From the NCBI GenBank assembly GCA_016195115.1, contig JACQAI010000002.1, positions 1-11,608 of the forward strand: a stretch of 11,608 bases of DNA, given 5' to 3'. The stretch is from Pseudomonadota bacterium. Lineage in GTDB: Bacteria; Pseudomonadota; Alphaproteobacteria; Elsterales; Elsteraceae. A program made the translations under genes and the position numbers. Below, one piece after another: positions 1 through 6,751 of the stretch (position 1 is its first letter; every line of letters begins with the position of its first letter). The notes under the pieces are model-generated. The model saw only the letters and a program-made list of their open reading frames with translations. It did no database searches and had not been told where the DNA came from.

Positions 1-2147
1 GCAACATCGGTTTCAGCCATCTGGTGTCGCTCGGCGACATGAACGACGTCGACTTCGGCGACATGCTCGACTATCTCGCCAACGATCCGACGGCGCACTC
101 GATCCTGCTCTACGTCGAGGCGATCACGCACGCGCGCAAGTTCATGTCGGCGGCGCGCGCCGCCGCGCGCAACAAGCCCGTGATCGTCATCAAGGCGGGC
201 CGGCATGCGGCGGCGGCCAAGGCCGCGACCTCGCATACCGGCGCGCTCGCCGGATCCGACGACGTCTATGACGCGGCGTTCCGGCGCGCCGGCATGCTGC
301 GCGTGCGCGATCTTGCCGAGCTGTTCGCCGCGGTCGAGACCTTGGCGCGCATGCAGCCGCTCAAGGGCGATCGTCTGGCGATCCTGACCAACGGCGGCGG
401 CCTCGGCGTGCTCGCGACCGACGATCTTCTGGATGCCGGCGGAAGATTGGCCGAACTCGAGCCATCGACCATCGCCGCGCTCGACGGCAAGCTGCCGGCG
501 ACCTGGTCGCGCGGCAACCCGGTCGACATCATCGGCGACGCCCCGCCCGAGCGCTACGCCGCGGCGCTCGCCTGCCTGCTCGGCGATGCCGGCACCGACG
601 CGGTCCTGGTGCTCAACTGCCCGACCGCGCTCGGCGCGCCGGTCGCGGCCGCCGACGCCGTGATCGCGGCCCTGCGCGACCATGGGCCGACCCGCAATGT
701 GCTGACTTCCTGGCTCGGCGACTTCGCTGCGGTCGAGGCCCGGCGACATTTCGCCGAAGCGGGCGTGCCGAGCTACGCGACGCCGGGCGAGGCGGTTTCC
801 GGCTTCATGCACATGGCGCGCTTCCGCCGCAACCAGGAGCTGCTGCTGCAAACCCCGGCGGCCGAGCCCGCCGAGTTCACGCCCGATCGGACGGCGGCCG
901 AGGCCGTTGTCGCGCGCGGGCTGGGCGCGCAGCGCGCCTGGCTCGATGAGGCCGAGGCCCGCGCCTTGCTCGCCGCCTACGGCATCGCGACGGTCAAGAC
1001 CGAAACCGTCGCCTCGGTCGAGGCGGTGGCGGACGCCGCCGAGCGCCTGGGCGGCGGGGTCGCGGTCAAGATCCGCTCGCCCGACATCATCCATAAATCC
1101 GACGTCGGCGGCGTCGCGCTTAATCTCGAGGGCGCCGCCGCGGCGCGCGCCGCCGCCGCCGCCATGCTGGCGCGCATCGGGCGCGCACAACCCGCGGCGC
1201 GGATCGACGGTTTCACGGTGCAGCAGATGGTTCGGCGCCCCGGCGCCTACGAGCTGATCGCCGGGTTGGCCACCGACCGCACGTTCGGGCCGGTGGTGCT
1301 GTTCGGCGCCGGCGGCGTCGCGGTCGAGGTCGTCAACGACAAGGCGCTGGCCCTGCCGCCGCTCAACACTGTGCTGGCCCATGATTTGATCGAGCGCACG
1401 CGCATCGCGGCGCAGCTGCACGGCTACCGAAACCGGCCGCCCGCCGACCTCGATGCGATCGTCCAGACGTTGATGCGCCTGGCGCGGCTCGCCGCCGACC
1501 ATCCAGCGGTCGCCGAGCTCGACATCAATCCGCTGCTCGCCGACGAGCGGGGCGTGATCGCGCTTGACGCGCGTGTCCGCCTGCAGGACCCCGCATCGGC
1601 GACGCCGATGGCGGTGCTGCCCTATCCGAATCGGCTCGAGCATCCCATTGCGCTGCGCGACGGCACCCAGCTGCTGCTCCGTCCGATCAAGCCGGAGGAT
1701 GCGCATGCGATGACGGAACTGTTCGCGCGTCTGACGCCGGCGGACGTTCGCACGCGCTTCTTTGCCACCCTGAAGACCCTACCGGCGCGGCTGTTGGCAC
1801 GCCTGACCCAGATCGACTACGACCGCGAGATGGCGCTCGCCGCGTGGTTGCCGGAGCGGCCGGGCGAGATGGTTGGCGTGGTCAGGCTGAGCGCCGATCC
1901 CGACAACGCGCGCGCCGAGTACGCGGTGGTCGTGCGCTCCGACTGGAAGGGGCGTGGCCTCGGCTATGCGCTGATGCAGGAGATCGTCGGCTATGCCCGA
2001 GCGCGGGGTACCGGCGAGGTCTACGGCACCATCCTGGTCGAAAACGCGCCGATGATCGACATGGCGCGCGAGCTCGGCTTCGCGATCGCGGGCGATCGCA
2101 CGGATGCCACTCTGGTGACCGCGCGTCTGACCCTGCGCGCGGCTTGA
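1..2147 (+). CDS. ADP-forming acyl-CoA synthetase / GNAT fusion (Pat/PatZ-like), 5' partial
   Basis: The reading frame is open at the left edge (first full codon at 3), so the N-terminal CoA-binding domain lies outside. Numbering from the in-frame GTG at 24: residues 1-270 resemble the succinyl-CoA-synthetase-like part, with the phosphohistidine motif SHTGALAG (His71) and the loop TNGGGLGV. Residues 305-520 form an ATP-grasp domain with IIHKSDVGGV (His357), the second shuttle histidine of the ADP-forming family. Residues 540-705 are a GNAT acetyltransferase domain with the acetyl-CoA loop WKGRGLGYAL (641-650). In the Pat/PatZ family the fusion acetylates lysines of metabolic enzymes such as acetyl-CoA synthetase. 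Both catalytic histidines are present, so the synthetase part may also be active. The GTG at 24 is not a real start because homologous sequence (GFSHLVSLGDM) runs through it. The stop codon lies inside an FNR-type box serving the next gene. Family is secure; substrate is unknown. Confidence 0.93.
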   Translation, partial: NIGFSHLVSLGDMNDVDFGDMLDYLANDPTAHSILLYVEAITHARKFMSAARAAARNKPVIVIKAGRHAAAAKAATSHTGALAGSDDVYDAAFRRAGMLRVRDLAELFAAVETLARMQPLKGDRLAILTNGGGLGVLATDDLLDAGGRLAELEPSTIAALDGKLPATWSRGNPVDIIGDAPPERYAAALACLLGDAGTDAVLVLNCPTALGAPVAAADAVIAALRDHGPTRNVLTSWLGDFAAVEARRHFAEAGVPSYATPGEAVSGFMHMARFRRNQELLLQTPAAEPAEFTPDRTAAEAVVARGLGAQRAWLDEAEARALLAAYGIATVKTETVASVEAVADAAERLGGGVAVKIRSPDIIHKSDVGGVALNLEGAAAARAAAAAMLARIGRAQPAARIDGFTVQQMVRRPGAYELIAGLATDRTFGPVVLFGAGGVAVEVVNDKALALPPLNTVLAHDLIERTRIAAQLHGYRNRPPADLDAIVQTLMRLARLAADHPAVAELDINPLLADERGVIALDARVRLQDPASATPMAVLPYPNRLEHPIALRDGTQLLLRPIKPEDAHAMTELFARLTPADVRTRFFATLKTLPARLLARLTQIDYDREMALAAWLPERPGEMVGVVRLSADPDNARAEYAVVVRSDWKGRGLGYALMQEIVGYARARGTGEVYGTILVENAPMIDMARELGFAIAGDRTDATLVTARLTLRAA

Positions 2148-2157
2148 TCCACGTCAA
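2144..2157 (+). promoter_or_regulatory. FNR/FixK-type box upstream of the universal stress gene
   Basis: TTGATCCACGTCAA fits the FNR/FixK pattern TTGA-N6-TCAA, with 9 of 10 bases of TTGAT-N4-ATCAA. It overlaps the TGA stop of the preceding gene. Its centre (2150.5) lies 62 bases before the next start codon. If it sits at -41.5 (class II), transcription would begin near 2192, leaving a leader of about 21 bases that contains the AGGAGG ribosome site. The -10 at 2180-2185 (TACTCG) is poor, as expected for an activator-dependent promoter. The likely binder is the FNR protein encoded at 5897-6664. Confidence 0.75.
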
Positions 2158-2212
2158 AGCGGCGGCGCCGGCGATTCGGTACTCGGTACGGCGATCATCT
2201 CAGGAGGCCGCC

Positions 2213-3079
2213 ATGGCGATCCGATCGATCTTGGTGCCGTTGAACGCCCTCGACAGCGATCAGGGCACGCTCGATTTGGCGCTGGCGGTGGCGCGCGAGT
2301 CGAGCGCGCATATCGCCGCGTTGTTCGTCAAGCAGGACCCGGCCGAGGCGCTCGCCTATGCCGGGATCGGCACCGAGGGCATCGCGCTCCAGGGGATCGC
2401 CGATCAGATGGTGCGCGAGGCCGACGAGGCGAGCGCACGCGCGCGCCAGCGCTTCGAGGCCTGGCGGGTGGCGCGCGACCTGCCCGCGGTCGACCGGCCG
2501 GGCAAGGCCAAGCAGGTGAGCGTCGGCTATCGCGAGCGCATGGGCGCGGTCGGGCGGACGGTGGTCGAGGCCGGCCGGGTGGTCGACCTGATCATTCAAT
2601 CCGGGAGGTTCGAGGAGCGCTTGCGCGCGCCCGAGCTGGCGCTCGAGGCGGCAATCTTCCAGACTGGGCGTCCGGTGCTGCTGGCCGCGAAGGCGCCGCC
2701 GGCGGTCCTGTTCGACACCGCGGTGGTCGCCTGGAACGGCAGCCTGGAGGCCAATCGCGCGGTCGGCGCCGCCATGCCGATGTTGGCGCGCTGCAAGCAG
2801 CTGTTCGTGTTCTGCCACGCCGAGCGCCAGCGCCCCTCGGCCGAGGTCGGCGATCTGATCGAGTATTTCGCCTGGCACGGCCTCAAGGCCGATCGGCTGG
2901 CCGTCTACCAGGAGCACGGCGCGATTGGCCCGGATCTGCTTGCCGCCGCCAAGCGGGTCGGCGCCGGCCTTTTGGTCATGGGCGCCTACACCCACGGCCG
3001 GCTGCGCCAGATGCTGTTCGGCGGCGTCACCGACCATGTGCTGCGCAACGCCGATCTGCCGGTCCTGTTCGCGCATTGA
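2213..3079 (+). CDS. Tandem universal stress protein (UspA family)
   Basis: A 288-residue cytosolic protein with two Usp domains. Domain 1 (about 3-160) is divergent, starting with the strand IRSILVPLN. Domain 2 (about 166-288) ends with GAYTHGRLRQMLFGGVT (257-273), which matches the family's nucleotide-binding signature G-x2-G-x9-G-G except that Thr260 replaces the second glycine. This layout is typical of the two-domain Usp proteins induced by oxygen limitation or energy stress; their biochemical role is generally poorly defined. The ATG at 2213 is chosen because a perfect AGGAGG (2202-2207) lies five bases before it. The frame is open further upstream, but that part overlaps the previous gene and carries no Usp sequence. 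The FNR-type box at 2144-2157 suggests induction under low oxygen. Confidence 0.93.
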   Translation: MAIRSILVPLNALDSDQGTLDLALAVARESSAHIAALFVKQDPAEALAYAGIGTEGIALQGIADQMVREADEASARARQRFEAWRVARDLPAVDRPGKAKQVSVGYRERMGAVGRTVVEAGRVVDLIIQSGRFEERLRAPELALEAAIFQTGRPVLLAAKAPPAVLFDTAVVAWNGSLEANRAVGAAMPMLARCKQLFVFCHAERQRPSAEVGDLIEYFAWHGLKADRLAVYQEHGAIGPDLLAAAKRVGAGLLVMGAYTHGRLRQMLFGGVTDHVLRNADLPVLFAH

Positions 3080-3134
3080 GGCGGTGCGGCCGGCTCAAGC
3101 AAACCTTGCTGCACGCACCGCCGCTACCCTGGTA

Positions 3135-3169
3135 GACTCCACCTGACGCAGTCCACGGTGGTCGGAGTC
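3135..3169 (+). promoter_or_regulatory. Possible leader hairpin covering the fixL ribosome site
   Basis: GACTCC (3135-3140) is the exact inverse complement of GGAGTC (3164-3169), and ACC (3141-3143) can pair with GGT (3157-3159) inside it. The 3' arm contains the GGAG (3164-3167) that serves as Shine-Dalgarno for the GTG start at 3172. The fold would limit translation of the kinase. It could be chance in GC-rich DNA; no promoter was located with confidence in this 92-base gap. Confidence 0.3.
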
Positions 3170-3171
3170 TG

Positions 3172-4701
3172 GTGTCCGCAACATCCACAGAGCCGATTCC
3201 CGGCACGCTCGCGGAAAGCGAAGGTCGGCTGCAAGCGGTCATCGACACCGCGGTCGACGGCATCGTCATCATCAACCGGCGCGGCATCGTCGAGGTCTTC
3301 AATCCGGCGTGCGAGGCGCTGTTCGGCTACCGTGCTGACGAGGTGGTCGGGCGCAACGTCGCCATGTTGATGCCGTCGCCCTATCGCGAGGAGCACGACG
3401 GCTATCTCGGGAACTATCGCGCCACCGGCGTGCGCAAGATCATCGGCATCGGTCGCGAGGTCGTCGGCCGACGCAAGGACGGAACCACCTTCCCGATGGA
3501 GTTGTCGGTCGGCGAGGCCATGCGCGGCGACGATGCGTCATTCGTCGGCATTATCCGCGACATCACCGCGCGCAAGCACGCCGAGGCCGCGCTGCGCGAC
3601 CGCGAGGCGCGGCTGCGCGCAATCTTCGAGACCCTGAGCGACGCGGTCGTGATCATCGACGAGAACGGGCTGATCGAGCAGTTCAGTCCGGCCGCGCAGC
3701 GGCTGTTCGGCTACACGCCCGAGGAGGTGGTCGGGCGCAACGTCGCGATATTGATGCCGTCGCCCTACCACGAACGCCACGACGGCTATTTGGCGCACTA
3801 CCGCGCGACTGGCGAGAAGCGCATCATCGGCATCGGCCGGGTCGTGGTCGCGCGGCGCAAGGATGGCACGACCTTCCCGATAGAGCTGTCGGTCGGCGAG
3901 ATGCGGGTCGACGACCGCCGGTCGTTCATCGGCTTCATCCGCGACATCACCGAGCGGCAGGGCGCGGAACGCCGCCTGCACGAACTGCAGGGCGAACTGC
4001 TGCACAGCTCGCGCCTGAGCACGATGGGCCAGATGGCGTCGGCCCTGGCGCACGAGCTCAACCAGCCGCTGACCGCCGTGATCAACTACGCCCAGGCGAG
4101 CCGGCGACTGCTCGGCGCCGGCGCCGGCGAGGACAAGCTCTCGCCGATCATCGACAAGATGGTCGGGCAGGCCAACCGCGCCGGCCAGATCATCCGGCGG
4201 CTGCGCGACTTCCTCGAGAAGGGCGAGACCGATCGCCGGCTCGAGAGCATCAACAAGGTGGTCGAGGAGGCGACCGCGCTGGCGCTGGTCGGCGTCAAGG
4301 CTACCGGTGTCAAGATCCGCATCGAGATCGCCGCCGACCTGCCGCGCGTGATGATCGACAAGATCCAGATCCAGCAGGTCGTGCTCAATCTCGTGCGCAA
4401 CGCGGTCGAGGCCATGGAGCACGCCGAGCGCCGCGAGCTCGCCATCATCACGGCGCTGAACGACGACCGGGAGATCGAGACCGCCGTGATCGACTCCGGC
4501 CCCGGTTTGGCGCCCGAGGTCGCGGCCCAGCTGTTCCAGCCGTTCGTCTCGACCAAGGCCAAGGGCATGGGCCTCGGGCTGTCAATCTGCCGCACCATCA
4601 TCGAGGCGCATGGCGGGCGCCTCGCCGCGGGCGCCCAACCCGACGGCGGCACGGCGTTCCGCTTCACCCTGCCGCCGGGCCAGGCCGACGATGACGTCTA
4701 A
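3172..4701 (+). CDS. fixL: FixL-like oxygen-sensor histidine kinase with two heme-type PAS domains
   Basis: A 509-residue kinase without visible membrane segments, so probably cytosolic. PAS1 (about 14-132) and PAS2 (about 142-260) both resemble the heme PAS of FixL. Each has HDGYL with the proximal heme histidine (His75, His203), IIGIGR with the equivalent of B. japonicum Arg220 (Arg95, Arg223), and RKDGTTFP followed by ELSVGE. The HisKA domain follows, with phospho-acceptor His294 in ALAHELNQPL, then the ATPase domain: N box around Asn406 and Asn410, DSGPG (441-445), GMGLGL (465-470). Heme-bound oxygen normally holds FixL inactive; when oxygen falls, it phosphorylates FixJ. Start GTG 3172 has GGAG four bases upstream. 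The gene overlaps the regulator gene by 11 bases, so they are co-translated. Unusual: in classic FixL only one PAS binds heme. Heme loading of both domains is inferred. Confidence 0.93.
   Translation: MSATSTEPIPGTLAESEGRLQAVIDTAVDGIVIINRRGIVEVFNPACEALFGYRADEVVGRNVAMLMPSPYREEHDGYLGNYRATGVRKIIGIGREVVGRRKDGTTFPMELSVGEAMRGDDASFVGIIRDITARKHAEAALRDREARLRAIFETLSDAVVIIDENGLIEQFSPAAQRLFGYTPEEVVGRNVAILMPSPYHERHDGYLAHYRATGEKRIIGIGRVVVARRKDGTTFPIELSVGEMRVDDRRSFIGFIRDITERQGAERRLHELQGELLHSSRLSTMGQMASALAHELNQPLTAVINYAQASRRLLGAGAGEDKLSPIIDKMVGQANRAGQIIRRLRDFLEKGETDRRLESINKVVEEATALALVGVKATGVKIRIEIAADLPRVMIDKIQIQQVVLNLVRNAVEAMEHAERRELAIITALNDDREIETAVIDSGPGLAPEVAAQLFQPFVSTKAKGMGLGLSICRTIIEAHGGRLAAGAQPDGGTAFRFTLPPGQADDDV
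3341..3894 (+). repeat. Intragenic duplication of the PAS module in fixL
   Basis: Segments 3341-3510 and 3725-3894 are near copies, 384 bases (128 codons) apart. The DNA, not only the protein, is almost identical at the best part: aggtggtcgggcgcaacgtc occurs at 3341 and again at 3725, followed by ttgatgccgtcgccctay in both. This points to duplication of one heme-type PAS within the gene, or later gene conversion between copies, rather than recruitment of an unrelated sensor domain. Confidence 0.85.
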
Positions 4702-5317
4702 CCTTCCTACCATCTTCATCGTCGACGACGACGAGGCGGTGCGCGACTCGCTCCAGATCCTGCTCGAGACCGAGGGCTTCAGCACCGAGGTTTTCGCGTC
4801 GGCGCTGGCCTTCCTCGACGCCCGCGCCGCCGAGCGTCCCGGCTGCCTGCTGGCCGACGTGCGCATGCCCGACATGAGCGGGCTCGAGCTGCAGGAGAAA
4901 CTGGTCGAGCGGCGCCTCGACCTGCCGGTGATCATCATCACCGGACATGGCGACGTGCCGATGGCGGTGCGCGCCATGAAGGCCGGCGCGGTCGACTTCA
5001 TCGAGAAGCCGTTCTCCGACACCACCATGCTCGACGCCGTGCGCCGCGCCCTGGCGACCGTCGGGCGCGCCGAAAGCGATCGCGCCCTGGCGGCGGACGC
5101 GGTCGCGCGTCTCGAGACGCTGACCCCGCGCGAGCGCCAGGTGCTCGAGCACCTGGTGATGGGGCAGCCCAACAAGATCATCGCCTTCGAGCTCACCATC
5201 AGCCCCCGCACGGTCGAGATCCATCGTGCCCGGGTGATGGAGAAAATGGAGGCCCAGAGCCTGTCGCACCTGGTGCGGCTTGCGCTGGCCGCCAAGGTCG
5301 AGCCCGGCGACGGCTGA
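4691..5317 (+). CDS. fixJ: FixJ-family response regulator (receiver + LuxR-type HTH)
   Basis: A 208-residue transcription factor. The receiver (about 6-122) has the acidic pocket DDD (12-14), phospho-acceptor Asp56 in ADVRMPDMSG, Thr84 in ITGHGD and Lys106 in IEKPF. The C-terminal LuxR/GerE domain (about 140-200) has LTPRERQVLEHL and the recognition-helix region ISPRTVEIHRARVMEKM. It is the expected partner of the upstream kinase: its ATG lies 11 bases inside the kinase gene. FixJ proteins activate promoters of fixK-type regulators and other microaerobic genes. The palindrome at 5348-5365 and the FNR gene downstream are natural candidate targets. Length and motifs match canonical FixJ (about 205 residues). 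Confidence 0.95.
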   Translation: MTSNLPTIFIVDDDEAVRDSLQILLETEGFSTEVFASALAFLDARAAERPGCLLADVRMPDMSGLELQEKLVERRLDLPVIIITGHGDVPMAVRAMKAGAVDFIEKPFSDTTMLDAVRRALATVGRAESDRALAADAVARLETLTPRERQVLEHLVMGQPNKIIAFELTISPRTVEIHRARVMEKMEAQSLSHLVRLALAAKVEPGDG

Positions 5318-5347
5318 GCGATCGCCGCGGCCGGCCGGCCAAGCGGT

Positions 5348-5365
5348 ATACGGGGTAATCCGTAT
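5348..5365 (+). promoter_or_regulatory. Palindromic candidate operator before the lone receiver gene
   Basis: ATACGG-GGTAAT-CCGTAT is a perfect 6+6 inverted repeat with a 6-base spacer in the 82-base gap after fixJ. A possible -10 (TACCTT, 5388-5393) would set transcription near 5400, placing the palindrome centre at about -43, with no good -35 sequence. That geometry suits an activator. A LuxR-type regulator such as the neighbouring FixJ is the obvious candidate, but I cannot match the site to a proven FixJ consensus. Confidence 0.45.
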
Positions 5366-5399
5366 GGTGGCGCCGCGCGCGCGACCCTACCTTCGTGCC

Positions 5400-5816
5400 A
5401 TGGATGCTCCCGATCGGGCCGGCTCGCCGGCCACTGCCGCGCCCGCCGCGGTGGTGTTCGTCGTCGACGACGACGAGGCAGTCCGGGATTCGTTGCAGCT
5501 GCTGTTGCAGAGCGAGGGATTCGAGGTCGTCGGCTTCGCATCCTGCGCCGCGGCGCTCGCGGCGATCGACGCGGCGCGGCCGACCTGCCTGCTCCTCGAC
5601 CTCCATCTGCCGGGCGCGGGCGGCCTCGAGCTGCTTGCCATGCTGGCCGCGCGGGACATCCGGGTGCCCGTGGTCATGATCACCGGGCGTATCGATCGCG
5701 AGACGCGCCTGCGGGCGCTGGCGTCGGGCGCGGATGCCGTGCTCGAGAAGCCGCTCGACCATGCCGCGCTGGTCGGCGCGATCGAGCGGGTGCGTCGAGC
5801 CGTGGCCCCGGCATAG
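5400..5816 (+). CDS. Single-domain response regulator (FixJ-type receiver)
   Basis: A 138-residue protein consisting only of a receiver domain (about 17-134) after a short Ala/Pro-rich tail. It has the acidic pocket DDD (23-25), phospho-acceptor Asp67 in LLLDLHLPG, Thr95 in ITGR and Lys117 in LEKPL. The block VDDDEAVRDSLQ is shared with the FixJ next door, so it probably arose from a FixJ receiver. It has no output domain and so could act as a phosphate sink or competitor for the FixL kinase, or by protein contact. In B. japonicum a single-domain receiver also sits between fixJ and fixK2. ATG 5400 is the start with best family fit, but it has no Shine-Dalgarno; an alternative ATG at 5364 lies within the palindrome. 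A leaderless mRNA is possible. Confidence 0.88.
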   Translation: MDAPDRAGSPATAAPAAVVFVVDDDEAVRDSLQLLLQSEGFEVVGFASCAAALAAIDAARPTCLLLDLHLPGAGGLELLAMLAARDIRVPVVMITGRIDRETRLRALASGADAVLEKPLDHAALVGAIERVRRAVAPA

Positions 5817-5896
5817 GTAGAATTCCGAACTGCCCGGCCCGCGGGATCGGCCGCTAGGCTTGGGGCAGGTCGATCATCGGCGTCACGGAGATCCCC

Positions 5897-6664
5897 ATGT
5901 TGATGGCTACCCCGCACGCGGCCACCCGGGCCTCTCGAGCGCCGCTCGTCGCGCCGCGCCGCGCGGCCGAGCCCGCGCTGCCCGATCCGTGCCGCACCTG
6001 CGCGGTGCGCGCGCTCAGCGTCTGCGCCGCCCTCAAGGGCGCCGAGATGGCTGGCCTGGCGGGCATCGTCGGCCGGTCCCAGTATCCCGCCGGCGCCACC
6101 ATCATGATGGAGGGTGATCCCGCCGATCATCTGTTCAACATCATCGAGGGCACGGTGCAGATCTATCGCCTGCTGCCCGACGGCCGGCGCCAGATCACCG
6201 GATTCCTGATGGGCGGCGACTTTCTCGGTCTCGCGCTCAACGACACCAACCCGTACAGCGCCGAGGCGGTCGGGACCGTGAGCCTGTGCCGCCTGCCGCG
6301 ACGCCGCTTCGAACAGCTGATCGACCAGTTCCCGCAGCTCGAGCGCCGCATGCTGGTCGACGCCTCGAACGAGCTGTTCGCGGCCCAGGAGCAGATGCTG
6401 CTGCTGGGGCGCAAGACTGCGCGCGAGAAGGTCGCGACATTCCTCCTCATGCTGGCGCGCCGCGCGGCGCGCCGCGGCAAGCCCGATGACGAGATCGTCC
6501 TGGCCATGAGCCGCGCCGGCATCGGGGATTACCTGGGCCTGACCATCGAGACCGTGAGCCGGACCATCACCCGGCTGCGCCGCGACGGCATCCTGGCGCT
6601 GCACGGCGCCAACCGGGTCGAGATCGTCGACCGCGAGGCGCTCGAGGACGCCGCCGAAGGCTGA
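5897..6664 (+). CDS. fnr: FNR/FnrN-type oxygen-responsive regulator (Crp/Fnr family)
   Basis: A 255-residue Crp/Fnr-family regulator. The N-terminal part has C-x2-C-x7-C (Cys32, Cys35, Cys43), and a fourth cysteine, Cys131, lies in SLCRLPRRRF. Together these form the ligand set for the oxygen-labile [4Fe-4S] cluster of FNR. The cyclic-nucleotide-like barrel spans about 55-145 and the dimer helix about 148-180. The helix-turn-helix (about 205-232) has GDYLGLTIETVSRTITRL, with Glu218, Ser221 and Arg222 at the residues of FNR that read the TTGAT half-site. It is therefore likely the protein that binds the boxes at 2144-2157 and 6702-6715. Cys spacing is that of alphaproteobacterial FnrN/AadR proteins; FixK2-type proteins lack the cluster. 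Start ATG 5897 has CGGAG six bases upstream; a second ATG at 5903 is possible. Confidence 0.95.
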   Translation: MLMATPHAATRASRAPLVAPRRAAEPALPDPCRTCAVRALSVCAALKGAEMAGLAGIVGRSQYPAGATIMMEGDPADHLFNIIEGTVQIYRLLPDGRRQITGFLMGGDFLGLALNDTNPYSAEAVGTVSLCRLPRRRFEQLIDQFPQLERRMLVDASNELFAAQEQMLLLGRKTAREKVATFLLMLARRAARRGKPDDEIVLAMSRAGIGDYLGLTIETVSRTITRLRRDGILALHGANRVEIVDREALEDAAEG

Positions 6665-6701
6665 CGCGGCACTGCCGGCTTCATTCGCCGATCGAGACCG
6701 C

Positions 6702-6715
6702 TTGATCCAGGTCAA
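6702..6715 (+). promoter_or_regulatory. FNR/FixK-type box upstream of the GNAT-like gene
   Basis: TTGATCCAGGTCAA differs in a single central base from the box at 2144-2157 and fits TTGA-N6-TCAA. It lies 37 bases after the fnr stop. Class II placement (-41.5 from centre 6708.5) predicts transcription from about 6750, with TATCCA (6738-6743) exactly at -12 to -7. That start point is next to the ATG at 6752, so the product would be leaderless. Confidence 0.75.
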
Positions 6716-6751
6716 GGCCGGCGCATGGCGCCAGCGCTATCCAGTCGATCG

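Noticed and set aside
3106..3130. Housekeeping promoter for fixL (TTGCTG and TACCCT)
   Set aside because: The spacing is 13 bases instead of about 17.
5860..5873. TTGGGGCAGGTCGA before fnr as a third FNR box
   Set aside because: It matches the box at 6702 in only 10 of 14 bases, one half-site is lost, and its centre is 30 bases from the start codon, which does not suit activation. A weak autorepression site remains possible.
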